The translations under genes and the position numbers were made by a program. From contig CAVXCS010000005.1 of assembly GCA_963760375.1 (NCBI GenBank), forward strand, positions 186,001 through 250,000: a stretch of 64,000 nt of DNA. The letters run 5' to 3'. Below the pieces are notes generated by a model that searched no databases, was not told the origin of the DNA, and was given only the letters and a program-made list of their open reading frames with translations. Shown piece after piece: positions 51,729 to 60,878 of the stretch. How positions within the stretch are numbered: the stretch's first letter is position 1; the number at the start of each line of letters is the position of its first letter. Source of the DNA: Pelagihabitans sp963760375 (GTDB taxonomy: Bacteria > Bacteroidota > Bacteroidia > Flavobacteriales > Flavobacteriaceae).

Positions 51729-54320
51729 CTAAAAAGGATAGTTTATCCCTATTTGGAGCACCGAATTGCCAAAATTGTAGTCGCGGAACCATCTTTTCGA
51801 TTGTTCTTCGGCCGGATTATAGGTCTTAAAGCCAAGATCGACACGGAATAGAAAGTAGGTAAAATCGTATCGCAATCCAAAGCCGGTGCCCAAAGCAATA
51901 TCCTTCAGCGAGGCGAGGCCCTTAAAAATGGCATCGGGATCTTGTTGGTCATCAAATACGTTCCAAATGTTTCCAGCATCTGCAAAAAGGGCCCCATTGA
52001 TATTTCCAACCACCGGGAAACGATACTCCAGATTGAAAGCCAGTTTTAAATTGGCTTCATTAAAATCTTGCAGCGCATTGGTACGGCCCGGACCCAAGGA
52101 ATAGGGGAACCAAGCCCGGTTATCATTCGCGCCCCCTGCGAAATAACTCCTTACAAAGGGAATGTTCGTGGCATTCCCATAAGGAATGGCAATCCCAAAA
52201 AACGATCGAAAGGCCAGGACGTTGGACCTACTGAGGTCCCAATATTTAATATAGTCGAACTCCGTTTTCAAGTATTGGGAATAAGGCACCCCAAAAACCA
52301 ACAAGTCGCCCTGTTCGTTTTTGTTAAAGGGGATAAAGGCAGATAATCCCGCAAGCAGGTTTCCCGAACTCTCCGCTTTGAACCGGAATTGATAAAAGTT
52401 GTTATCGGTAATGCCGCTCTTATTGTTCAGATTCAGGGTATAATTACTGGCAAAAATTAGGTTGTTTTCCGTCAAACGTATCCGCCTTTCCTCAATTTGA
52501 CTCACCTCGATTCGATCGGCGGTCGATGCAATCGTGGTGTTCAGCACGGCATCGATGAACCCCTCCGTGCCATCCGGAATGATCAAGACGGGATTGGTAC
52601 TGTTCTCAGGGGTATTGAAAAATGCGGACAAAGTGGGATCGGTTTCATAATTGTCGGCAACGGCGTCGAGTTGGGCATAGGAACTCCGATAAAAATTAAA
52701 GAACTGTTCGGGTTTTACATTGCGTACAAACTGGATATTGAGCAACTCCACATTGTGCTTTACTTTTTCGGAAGGGGTCCAATTATACCCTAATATGGTA
52801 TTGAACGTCTGTTTATCAAGTCCGATGTTCTGTTGGAAACTGGTTCCGACCGATGCCCTGGTTCTTGGCAAGGTATAGCTGGGCACAATTTTGCTGGTAT
52901 GCACAAAAGGAAACCATATTCTTGGAAAATCGAGGTTAAGGTCGGCGCCGAATTCCTGAATATTGAAAAATCGGTTGTCGATGATATTGGGGTCGTTGGA
53001 AGAACCAATGCTGAATCGACCGGAAATACTCAGATTTTCTGCGCCACCGAAAAGATTTCTTGCCTGTAACTGTGGACTGAAGCCAAGACCCACTTGTTGG
53101 ATGTTGGAATGCGTGACGTCCAAAGCCGTACCCAAAGAATATTTTGGCCTGGCCGAAAGGTAAATGTTCGCGGTGAGCTTGTTGCCCGTGCTGTCCGGTA
53201 CCGGATTGATACTTGGGTATTTGAAAACGTTCAGGTTGTTGATCTGTCTATAGGTACGTACCCTATCGATGTCACGATATACACTATCTTTCTTGAAAAA
53301 AATCGCGTTGGTCAGTGTCCTGGGTTTAAATCGCAATTTCCCCCTGTAGAAAATGGTATAATCTCCATATCGGATGAAGTTCTGTTCCCGATCGCGTTCG
53401 TCATAAAGGTAATCGGTATAAATATTGATCTTGTCGAAACGGAATACCTGGTACTTGGAAGTGGTCAATATACTGTCTCCCCTTTTTCGGAGGTCTTCGA
53501 TATTGAGTTCAACATCCATTAATTGGTCGTTGGCCAACTTGGTTGTATCGGTCAATAAATTAAAATTGATGGAACTTTCCTGAAAATTATAGACCCCTGT
53601 ATTCCTGAAAATGGCCGTTAGCCGCTCACGCTCACTGGTAAATTTGGCGAGGTCAAATTGGTCTCCTTCCTTGACCAAGGATGTTTCGGAATTGAGGGCA
53701 TAGATCGAATCGATGGCAGGGGAGCTGATGCTTCTGGAAATCGAATCGATCAGAAAGGGCTGATCCAATTCGATCAGATAGTTCACCTTTGCGCGTCTGC
53801 CCTTCGAAAGGGTATCGATCTCGTAGGTGGTATTGTTGTTAAAATAACCTTTGCTGCCATAATAAGCGCTCAAGCGCTCAAGGGTGCGGCGGGTTTCAGC
53901 AGTATCTACCACTACCGGGGCTTCCCCGATTTCCTTTAACCATTCGCTCAGTCCTTTAACCAAAAAAGACTCTCCCAAACGGTCTACTTGCTTCTGCGAG
54001 AGCAGGTTGGCAAGCCTTTCTTGGCGTTTATCCTTTTTATGTAGCCAGGTTTGGTAAGAGGAATCGGGGTTTTTCTTCGCAAGATTATAAAGGTTCAACC
54101 GCAAGGGATAGCCCAATAAAGTACTGTTGGGCTTTTGCAGGATAAGACTTTGGATGGATTCATCATTTATCTTGGCACTGTCTGCATAAATCGTATTCTT
54201 TTTTAACAACAACTCGTTTTCGCCGACCCTTCTGAGCGTGTTGCAGGAGGCAACCGCTAAAGCTAAAAATAATAGGCTTATTTTAGCATAGTTTTTTCTA
54301 GGTCGAAATGGTCTCCTCAT
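51729..54320 (-). CDS. tamL: BamA/TamA-like outer-membrane lipoprotein TamL
   Basis: An 863-residue Omp85-family protein with a lipobox (ALAVASC, Cys about 26), the defining trait of Bacteroidota TamL, which pairs with TamB in envelope assembly. POTRA-like repeats (about 30-380) are followed by a 16-stranded barrel with the L6-type VRSYFAGGANDNRAW motif and a closing LQIGINYPF strand. ATG 54320 opens the signal peptide; the frame extends to 54362 without one. The promoter -7 box ends 6 nt from this ATG. Divergent from the RNA methyltransferase gene. tamB is not in the window. Confidence 0.9.
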   Translation of the reverse strand: MRRPFRPRKNYAKISLLFLALAVASCNTLRRVGENELLLKKNTIYADSAKINDESIQSLILQKPNSTLLGYPLRLNLYNLAKKNPDSSYQTWLHKKDKRQERLANLLSQKQVDRLGESFLVKGLSEWLKEIGEAPVVVDTAETRRTLERLSAYYGSKGYFNNNTTYEIDTLSKGRRAKVNYLIELDQPFLIDSISRSISSPAIDSIYALNSETSLVKEGDQFDLAKFTSERERLTAIFRNTGVYNFQESSINFNLLTDTTKLANDQLMDVELNIEDLRKRGDSILTTSKYQVFRFDKINIYTDYLYDERDREQNFIRYGDYTIFYRGKLRFKPRTLTNAIFFKKDSVYRDIDRVRTYRQINNLNVFKYPSINPVPDSTGNKLTANIYLSARPKYSLGTALDVTHSNIQQVGLGFSPQLQARNLFGGAENLSISGRFSIGSSNDPNIIDNRFFNIQEFGADLNLDFPRIWFPFVHTSKIVPSYTLPRTRASVGTSFQQNIGLDKQTFNTILGYNWTPSEKVKHNVELLNIQFVRNVKPEQFFNFYRSSYAQLDAVADNYETDPTLSAFFNTPENSTNPVLIIPDGTEGFIDAVLNTTIASTADRIEVSQIEERRIRLTENNLIFASNYTLNLNNKSGITDNNFYQFRFKAESSGNLLAGLSAFIPFNKNEQGDLLVFGVPYSQYLKTEFDYIKYWDLSRSNVLAFRSFFGIAIPYGNATNIPFVRSYFAGGANDNRAWFPYSLGPGRTNALQDFNEANLKLAFNLEYRFPVVGNINGALFADAGNIWNVFDDQQDPDAIFKGLASLKDIALGTGFGLRYDFTYFLFRVDLGFKTYNPAEEQSKRWFRDYNFGNSVLQIGINYPF

Positions 54321-54326
54321 GGGAAC

Positions 54327-54334
54327 CAAAAATA
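54327..54334 (-). promoter_or_regulatory. -7 promoter element of tamL (leaderless spacing)
   Basis: Minus-strand TATTTTTG, an exact TAnnTTTG match separated from the tamL ATG by only 6 nt, so transcription would begin at or next to the start codon. Confidence 0.4.
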
Positions 54335-54344
54335 CACTATTTGT

Positions 54345-55069
54345 ATGGTTGTCAAAAACCAATTAAAGTTTATAAAAAGCCTGCAGCAAAAAAAGTACCG
54401 AAATGAATACGGGTTGTTCGTCGCGGAAGGTGTTAAGACCGTGAGCACTTTATTGGGAAGCCACTACCAGGTCGAAAATATCTATACCACCCAAGCGGAT
54501 GCCCTGTCGTTCGATACTACTGAAGTGGAGCTTATCACACAAAAGGAACTGTCTCAAATGAGCGGAATGCAGCATCCCAATACGGTTTTGGCGGTTTTTC
54601 ACATCCCCAAACCCAGGCCTATCGATTATGGTAGCTGGATCGTTGCCCTCGACACGATCGCGGATCCGGGGAATCTGGGCACCATCATCAGGCTCTGTGA
54701 CTGGTTCGGTATAGAAAGTTTGGTCTGTTCCCTGAATACCGTGGATTGTTACAACCCCAAGGTCTTGCAGGCGACCATGGGATCGATCGCCGGGGTGAAC
54801 ATCGGGTATACGGATCTTAACATCCTTTTGCGACAAATGCCGATGTGCCCATTTACGGCACATTTATGGACGGAAAACCGGTATATTCCGAAGATTTGAC
54901 AAAACCGGGTATTTTACTGATGGGAAATGAGGCGAATGGCATTTCCGCCGAGCTGGAGGCTTTGGTCACCCAAAGAATAAGCATCCCCAAATTTGGTGGT
55001 CATGCCACTGAAAGCTTAAACGTTGCGATGGCTACCGCCATTTTGTTGAATGAAATCAGAAGGGGATAA
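54345..55069 (+). pseudogene. SpoU/TrmH-family RNA 2'-O-methyltransferase, frameshifted
   Basis: The N-terminal substrate-binding part (FVAEGVKTVSTLL) and SPOUT core (IVALDTIADPGNLGTIIRLCDW, NPKVLQATMGSIA) are in one frame; the knot end (GILLMGNEANGIS, ISIPKFGGHATESLNVAMA) is in another. The switch falls at about 54831-54838. One extra A in the A3 run would join ILLRQ to NADVPIYGTFMDG and restore about 242 residues. The methylated RNA would be tRNA or rRNA. Divergent from tamL. Sequencing error and true mutation cannot be told apart here. Confidence 0.8.
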
Positions 55070-55086
55070 CGACAGGCGCCATCAAC

Positions 55087-55797
55087 CTATTCGAAGGTAA
55101 AATTGATGAACAGCCCTCGGGTGCGCAACGCATCAATATTCCCTGTCCATGGGCTATTGGGGTCGTTGTCCCTAACGAGCTCGTCATTGATGGTGAAGAC
55201 ACCCCGGATCGAAGGCGTAAACTTGAAGTATTCCAAATAGAAGTCGATGCCGAACCCGAGTTCATAGTTGTAATTCCATTTTTTCATCCGGAAGGTACCA
55301 CTGCTGTTGTCGTCCAAACTGGCCTCATTGCTTCCCAGATTAAGGGAGGTAGAGGGCCCACCGATCAAGAAGGGTTTCCAATTGCCAAATCGTTTGGCAC
55401 TCACCTTTAACAATAGCGGAAAGTTGATGTAGGTCGATTTTACTTCCCTCAAGAAGTTCCGGGATATGGCATCCTCACCTACAAACCCCGGAAAAAAGAG
55501 GGTCCGGGCATTATAATGCAGCCCAGGTTCGAAACGAATATCTAGAAACTCATTGATACGGAGTTCGCCGATAAGGCCTACATTGAAGCCTAAGGTTTTT
55601 TCCACCAAAATATCCTTCCCGATATCATTTTTATAGTCAAATTTAAAATCGTATTGGTTGAACCCTAAAAAATAGCCGTAATTCAGCAATTTTTTGTCTT
55701 TGTTCTCTATGTTTAATATTGGGTTTTCCTTGAACTGCGCGAAGACCAATGGGCCGACCAGTAACAGGCCTAGCAATAATATTAGGGTATTCCTCAT
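55087..55797 (-). CDS. porT: Type IX secretion protein PorT
   Basis: A 236-residue outer-membrane beta-barrel protein: signal peptide (about 1-20, GPLVFAQ), then PorT-family strands (LNYGYFLGFNQYDFKFDY, LRINEFLDIRFEPGLHYN, YINFPLLLKVSAKR, GLFINFTFE). PorT is needed for the type IX system that also powers gliding. It starts 4 nt after the ubiE stop, the gene order usual in flavobacteria. ATG 55797 is chosen for its signal peptide. Confidence 0.88.
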   Translation of the reverse strand: MRNTLILLLGLLLVGPLVFAQFKENPILNIENKDKKLLNYGYFLGFNQYDFKFDYKNDIGKDILVEKTLGFNVGLIGELRINEFLDIRFEPGLHYNARTLFFPGFVGEDAISRNFLREVKSTYINFPLLLKVSAKRFGNWKPFLIGGPSTSLNLGSNEASLDDNSSGTFRMKKWNYNYELGFGIDFYLEYFKFTPSIRGVFTINDELVRDNDPNSPWTGNIDALRTRGLFINFTFE

Positions 55798-55801
55798 AAA
55801 C

Positions 55802-56530
55802 TCACTTTGTTGCCACATAAATTGAAGCAACCCCAAGGGTTTGGGGTTTATTCTCTACCTCTATAAACCCGATTTTGCGCAAAATATTGTTGAAGTCCTC
55901 CCCATGCGGAAAAACAGATGCCGATTCACTGAGATAGCGGTAGGCCGATTTGTCGGAGGAGAAAATTTTCCCGATCAAAGGCAGTATGCGTCGGCTATAG
56001 AAATGATATCCTTGTTTGTAGGGAAATCTGGTGGGCACCGATGTTTCCAAGATGACCAATGTACCCGATTTGCGGAGTACGCGATAAATTTCCGCGAGGC
56101 CTATTTCAAGGGTTTCAAAATTCCTGACCCCAAAGGCCACGGTCACGGCATCGAAGCTGCCATCGCCATAACCAAGCTTTTCACTGTCGCCCACCACCAT
56201 TTCAACGCGGTGTTCCAATTTTTTTTCGTTTACTTTTTTTTGGCCGATGGCCAGCATCCCAGGGGAAATATCCAGGCCTACGATCTTTTCTGCTCCCGTT
56301 TGCACTAAGTTTATGGCGAGATCCCCCGTACCCGTGGCGATATCAAGAATGGTGGAAGGATTTTTTTGTTCGAGGATCGCAACCACGCGCTTCCGCCATT
56401 TGACATCGATACCAAAGGAAATGACACGATTGAGTCCGTCATAGTCCTTACTGATGGTATCGAACATTTGGGTAACCTGTTCCTTTTTTCCCAAGGATGA
56501 GCCCTGGTATGGGGTGACTTTTTTTGACAT
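55802..56530 (-). CDS. ubiE: Demethylmenaquinone methyltransferase
   Basis: A 242-residue SAM-dependent C-methyltransferase (UbiE/MenG) that makes menaquinone, the quinone expected in this group. SAM motif ILDIATGTGDLAI, GLDISPGML, the family signature VTVAFGVRNFE and VILETSVPT are present. ATG 56530 (MSKKVTPYQG) sits 15 nt after a perfect -7 box. Operon with porT. Confidence 0.95.
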   Translation of the reverse strand: MSKKVTPYQGSSLGKKEQVTQMFDTISKDYDGLNRVISFGIDVKWRKRVVAILEQKNPSTILDIATGTGDLAINLVQTGAEKIVGLDISPGMLAIGQKKVNEKKLEHRVEMVVGDSEKLGYGDGSFDAVTVAFGVRNFETLEIGLAEIYRVLRKSGTLVILETSVPTRFPYKQGYHFYSRRILPLIGKIFSSDKSAYRYLSESASVFPHGEDFNNILRKIGFIEVENKPQTLGVASIYVATK

Positions 56531-56545
56531 TGAAGCAATTTTCCG

Positions 56546-56553
56546 CAAAGATA
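56546..56553 (-). promoter_or_regulatory. -7 promoter element of ubiE-porT
   Basis: Minus-strand TATCTTTG, an exact TAnnTTTG match, 15 nt before the ubiE ATG. Confidence 0.5.
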
Positions 56554-56652
56554 CGATTTCAATGTGCGGTTGCTGGGCATTTTTGATGGGAATAAGTGAT
56601 GTTCATTGTTTGAATATTCAAGGAAGGATACGACTAGACCCGATAAAATGTG

Positions 56653-56660
56653 TAATTTTG
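56653..56660 (+). promoter_or_regulatory. -7 promoter element upstream of the trkA leader
   Basis: TAATTTTG, an exact TAnnTTTG match. It lies 6 nt before ATG 56667 of a micro-ORF and 125 nt before trkA, so it probably drives the trkA-trkH transcript. Confidence 0.4.
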
Positions 56661-56666
56661 TGGCGC

Positions 56667-56782
56667 ATGAATTGCAAATTTTATCAAACAATATGAACTG
56701 CAACAGACCTTTGAGGTTGAAGCGGCATTTCCATCTTTATGGCGAATCGTTACAAAGCCAATGGACTCCACAACCATCTTAA
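56667..56782 (+). other. Two overlapping micro-ORFs ahead of trkA (possible leader peptides)
   Basis: ATG 56667 encodes 9 residues (MNCKFYQTI); its TGA overlaps ATG 56693 in an ATGA junction. The second ORF runs to TAA 56780-56782 and encodes 29 residues beginning MNCNRPLRLKRHFHLY, basic and His-rich, ending 3 nt before trkA. The first ATG is 6 nt after a perfect -7 box. They could be a translated leader controlling trkA or chance frames. Confidence 0.3.
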
Positions 56783-56785
56783 TCA

Positions 56786-58135
56786 ATGAAGATTATAATT
56801 GCCGGAGCCGGTGAAGTGGGTTTTCATTTGGCTAAATTGCTTTCCTACGAATCCCAGGATATTACATTGATCGATAACGACAAGGTTAGCCTTGCCTATG
56901 CCGATAGTCACTTGGATATTCGTGTCCTAAGGGGCGATGCGACTTCCGTCTCGGTCTTGCGTGATGCCCGGGTCGAGAATTCGGATCTGGTCATCGGCGT
57001 CACTTCTTCGGAAACGACCAACATCACCTTATGCATGCTGGCCAAACAATTGGGCAGCAAACGAACCATTGCCAGAATCTCCAATACCGAGTTCATCGAC
57101 AATAAGGACATCATCAAATTTTCGGAATTGGGCATCGATGAACTAATTTCTCCAGAGCAGTTGGCCGCAGCTGAAATCCAAATGCTGTTGAGCAAATCCG
57201 CGTTCAACGATACCTACGAATTCGAAGACGGTAAATTGATCTTGGTAGGGGTGTCATTGCCAAAATCAGCCCCCTTTGTCGGAAAAATGGTAAAAGAGGC
57301 CGCAAATGTATTTTCGGAACTCCATTTTATGCCGATTGCCCTCCAACGTTCAGGGACCCAGTTTACGGTAATTCCCAGGGGAGATACCGTATTCAAGGAA
57401 GGGGACCAGGTTTATTTCATTACGGTGAAACAGGGGGTTGATGAACTTTATAAACTCACGGGGAAAAAGAAGGAAGACATCAAGAATGTGATGATTTTGG
57501 GGGGGAGCAAGGTGGGCTTTAAGGCGGCACGGGATCTGTGCGCCAAGAAGTTCAACGTAAAGTTGATTGAACAGAACAAAGAAAAGGCCTTCGATCTGGC
57601 CGATGAACTTCCCAATGCATTGGTCATCAACGGGGATGGTCGAAATGTGGAACTGTTGGAAGAAGAAAGCCTGGAGTCAATGGACGCCTTTATTGCGGTG
57701 ACCGGAAACTCCGAGACCAATATTATGTCTTGTCTGGTGGCCAAATCAAAAAACATCAAAAAGACCATCGCACTGGTCGAGAACATGGATTATTTTCAGC
57801 TCTCCCATTCAATAGGCATAGATACCCTAATCAATAAAAAATTATTGGCGGCGAACAACATCTTCAGATATGTGCGAAGGGGCGAGGTGGTCGCATTGAT
57901 GCGGCTCAACAACCTCAATGCCGAAATTTTGGAATTCGTAGTAAAACCAGGTTCAAGGGTCTCTGGCAGTATCGTACGGGAACTCGATTTTCCAAAGTTG
58001 GCCACCATTGGTGGTGTTGTAAGAAACGGGGAAGGGATCATCGCTTTGGGCGGATTTAAGATCCTGGAGGGCGATCGGGTGGTGGTATGCTGTTTGCCCG
58101 AAGTGATTCCTGCCATAGAGCGCTTTTTTTTATAA
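56786..58135 (+). CDS. trkA: Trk potassium uptake regulatory protein TrkA
   Basis: A 449-residue cytoplasmic gating subunit with two RCK repeats. Each has a Rossmann NAD-binding domain (IIIAGAGEVGFHLAKLL; VMILGGSKVGFKAARDL) and a C-terminal TrkA-C regulatory domain (LVGVSLPKSAPFVGK; EFVVKPGSRVSG). It binds nucleotides and controls the TrkH channel. The stop is followed at once by the trkH ATG. Confidence 0.95.
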   Translation: MKIIIAGAGEVGFHLAKLLSYESQDITLIDNDKVSLAYADSHLDIRVLRGDATSVSVLRDARVENSDLVIGVTSSETTNITLCMLAKQLGSKRTIARISNTEFIDNKDIIKFSELGIDELISPEQLAAAEIQMLLSKSAFNDTYEFEDGKLILVGVSLPKSAPFVGKMVKEAANVFSELHFMPIALQRSGTQFTVIPRGDTVFKEGDQVYFITVKQGVDELYKLTGKKKEDIKNVMILGGSKVGFKAARDLCAKKFNVKLIEQNKEKAFDLADELPNALVINGDGRNVELLEEESLESMDAFIAVTGNSETNIMSCLVAKSKNIKKTIALVENMDYFQLSHSIGIDTLINKKLLAANNIFRYVRRGEVVALMRLNNLNAEILEFVVKPGSRVSGSIVRELDFPKLATIGGVVRNGEGIIALGGFKILEGDRVVVCCLPEVIPAIERFFL

Positions 58136-59626
58136 ATGTATTTGAACTCAAAAATAATAATCCACCTTATGGGGCTTTTGCTGCTCTGTAATGGCGTGTT
58201 TATGTTGCTGGCGGCAATGGTAAGCGGTATTACCGATGACGGTGCAACGCTCGAGATTACCCTGGCTTCGATCACCACCATGTTCACAGGGGTATCGGCC
58301 ATGTACTTTACGCGCGGACACAAAAAGGAGGTGAAGCGAAAGGAAGGTTATATCATCGTCACCTTTGGTTGGATCATTATGTCGCTTTCCGGAATGCTGC
58401 CCTATCTTTTCTCAGGGGCCATCCCCAGTGTCACCAATGCCTTTTTTGAAACCATGTCCGGGTATACCACCACCGGAGCCTCCATATTGGATGATATAGA
58501 ATCCATGCCAAAAGGCATCCTCTTTTGGAGAAGCCTCACCCACTGGATAGGGGGAATGGGAATCATAGTCCTGGCCATAGCCATTCTACCTTTATTGGGA
58601 ATCGGGGGCATGCAGCTTTTTGCCGCAGAGGCACCAGGCCCGAGTGCCGATAAACTGCACCCCAGGATCACCGATACCGCAAAGCGGTTGTGGTTGATCT
58701 ATTTGGGATATACCGTTGCGGAAACGCTGCTGTTGAAGTTGGCGGGGATGTCGTTTTTCGATGCGATCAACCACTCCATGGCAACCCTTTCAACAGGCGG
58801 ATTTTCTACCAAAAATATGAGTTTGGCATATTGGAACGACAATCCCATGATCGAATATATCATCATCTTGTTCATGTTTTTGGCGGGCAGCAACTTTGTG
58901 CTCAGTTATTTTGCTTTTAAGGGCAAGGTTCAGAAAGTTTTTCGGGACGAGGAATTTAAGTACTACACCGCCTTCGTTATCCTCTTCACCATGATCACGG
59001 CTTTTGTGATCTATTTCCAGGCCAATGTGCCCGTTACCGATTATAACCCCATGGTTTTGGGACGTTTTGAAAGTGCGGTAAGGAGCGCTATGTTCCAAGT
59101 GGTTTCGGTGATTACCACTACGGGATTTGTGACGGCCGATTTTACGGGATGGACGCCCTTTTTGACCATTTTGTTCTTTGGACTGATGTTTCTTGGGGGA
59201 TCTGCCGGATCAACGGCAGGGGGCATCAAAGTAATGCGCCACATCTTGATCATCAAAAACGGCTTGCTGGAATTTAAACGTACCCTCCATATCAATGCGG
59301 TCATTCCGGTACGGTACAACAACAAAACGGTAAAAGAGCATATCGTTTATAACATTATTGCCTTCTTTGTGCTCTACATGCTATTGTTCATCATCGGTGC
59401 CCTTGTGCTGGGGGCTCTCGGACTCGATTTCATTTCGGCCATTGGGGGCGCAGCTTCTTCTTTGGGCAATGTGGGGCCTGCATTTGGCAGTTTAAACCCG
59501 CTCAACAGTTACAATAGTCTTCCTGATCTTGGCAAATGGTGGTGCAGTTTTCTGATGCTGGCGGGCAGGTTGGAACTTTTCACCGTATTGATCCTGTTGA
59601 CCCCTTACTTTTGGAAGCGCACTTAA
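58136..59626 (+). CDS. trkH: Trk potassium uptake membrane subunit TrkH
   Basis: A 496-residue membrane protein with four M1-P-M2 repeats. Selectivity-loop glycines lie in YTTTGASIL, LSTGGFS, TTTGFVT and SLGNVGPAFG. It forms the K+ pathway gated by TrkA, whose gene abuts it directly. Convergent with the aminotransferase gene. Confidence 0.95.
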   Translation: MYLNSKIIIHLMGLLLLCNGVFMLLAAMVSGITDDGATLEITLASITTMFTGVSAMYFTRGHKKEVKRKEGYIIVTFGWIIMSLSGMLPYLFSGAIPSVTNAFFETMSGYTTTGASILDDIESMPKGILFWRSLTHWIGGMGIIVLAIAILPLLGIGGMQLFAAEAPGPSADKLHPRITDTAKRLWLIYLGYTVAETLLLKLAGMSFFDAINHSMATLSTGGFSTKNMSLAYWNDNPMIEYIIILFMFLAGSNFVLSYFAFKGKVQKVFRDEEFKYYTAFVILFTMITAFVIYFQANVPVTDYNPMVLGRFESAVRSAMFQVVSVITTTGFVTADFTGWTPFLTILFFGLMFLGGSAGSTAGGIKVMRHILIIKNGLLEFKRTLHINAVIPVRYNNKTVKEHIVYNIIAFFVLYMLLFIIGALVLGALGLDFISAIGGAASSLGNVGPAFGSLNPLNSYNSLPDLGKWWCSFLMLAGRLELFTVLILLTPYFWKRT

Positions 59627-59677
59627 GGAAGACCCATGGAAGGAATCCTATTTTGCTCTTCCCGGAACCCAAAAGAT

Positions 59678-60865
59678 TTATTGAAGGGCCGCTTTGATCC
59701 TGGCGACAGCTTCCCGTAGCTCTTTTTCCGATGCTGCATATGAAATACGGATGCACCTGTCATTTCCAAACGATTCTCCGCTCACGGTCGCGACCTGTGC
59801 ATGGGCCAGAAGAAAGAGCGAGAAATCGGAAGCGGTATGGATGGTGGTGCCTTTCAGGGTTTTTCCAAAAAAGCTGGAAATGTCGGGGAACACATAGAAC
59901 GCGCCTTCGGGCACGTTAAGGTTGAACCCTTGGATTTCCCCCAAAAGTCCTAAAATGATATCGCGTCTTTTGTGGAACTCATCGATCATGTACTGAATCT
60001 TGCTCACCGGGGCCTCCAAGGCGGTGATGGTCGCCCTTTGGGCTATCGCGTTGGCACCGCTGGTAATCTGACCTTGGAATTTGGTACAGGCCGATGCGAC
60101 CCATGCAGGACCTCCTATATACCCGATACGCCAACCCGTCATGGCGAATGCCTTAGAGACGCCGTTCACGGTTATGGTTCGGTCATACATCCCTTCGATT
60201 CCAGCAATGCTCACATGGCCACCTCGAAAATTGATATGCTCGTAAATTTCATCGGAGACAATAAAAATATTGGGATGGTTTCTCAATACTTTCGCCAAGC
60301 CTTCCAGTTCTTTTTGGTTGTACACAGAACCACTGGGGTTGCAAGGGGAACTGAACCAAAGCATTTTGGTTTTTGGGGTAATGGCCGCCTCCAATTGTGC
60401 GGGGGTCATTTTAAAATCGGTATCGATGTTGGTGGGTACCTCAACGGGCACGCCATCTGCCAATTTCACAATATCGCTATAACTCACCCAATAGGGGGCC
60501 GGTAGGATGACCTCGTCCCCTTTGTTCAACATCACCATGGCAATATTGGCCAAGGATTGCTTGGCACCTGTTGAAACCACGATTTGGTTGGGGGCGTAAC
60601 TCAGGTTGTTGTCCCTTTTGAATTTATTGGAAATGGCCTGTTTAAGATCGGCATAGCCATCTACCGGGGAGTAGCTGCTATAATTCTCGTCGATGGCCTT
60701 TTTGGCCGATTCCTTGATAAAATCGGGGATGTTGAAATCGGGTTCCCCCAAGCTCAACCCGATGATGTCTTTCCCTTCGTTTCGCAGTTCCCTCGCCTTG
60801 GCGGCCATAGCCAAGGTAGCCGAAGTAGCCATGTTATTGATTCTTTCGGATAGATGGTTATTCAT
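59678..60865 (-). CDS. Pyridoxal-phosphate aminotransferase, aspartate type
   Basis: A 395-residue fold-type I aminotransferase of subgroup I-gamma (thermostable aspartate/prephenate aminotransferase-like). Marks are LSLGEPDFNIP, STGAKQSLAN, WFSSPCNPSGSVY, VSDEIYEHI, the PLP lysine in GVSKAFAMTGWRIGY and the Arg-containing RISYAAS. Amino donor probably aspartate; dual aspartate/prephenate use is possible. It starts 13 nt after the desaturase stop. Confidence 0.9.
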   Translation of the reverse strand: MNNHLSERINNMATSATLAMAAKARELRNEGKDIIGLSLGEPDFNIPDFIKESAKKAIDENYSSYSPVDGYADLKQAISNKFKRDNNLSYAPNQIVVSTGAKQSLANIAMVMLNKGDEVILPAPYWVSYSDIVKLADGVPVEVPTNIDTDFKMTPAQLEAAITPKTKMLWFSSPCNPSGSVYNQKELEGLAKVLRNHPNIFIVSDEIYEHINFRGGHVSIAGIEGMYDRTITVNGVSKAFAMTGWRIGYIGGPAWVASACTKFQGQITSGANAIAQRATITALEAPVSKIQYMIDEFHKRRDIILGLLGEIQGFNLNVPEGAFYVFPDISSFFGKTLKGTTIHTASDFSLFLLAHAQVATVSGESFGNDRCIRISYAASEKELREAVARIKAALQ

Positions 60866-60878
60866 AAATTGGATAGAA

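Noticed and set aside
54845..55069. Independent 74-residue gene starting at GTG 54845
   Set aside because: It is the C-terminal knot of the SpoU methyltransferase, in a shifted frame.
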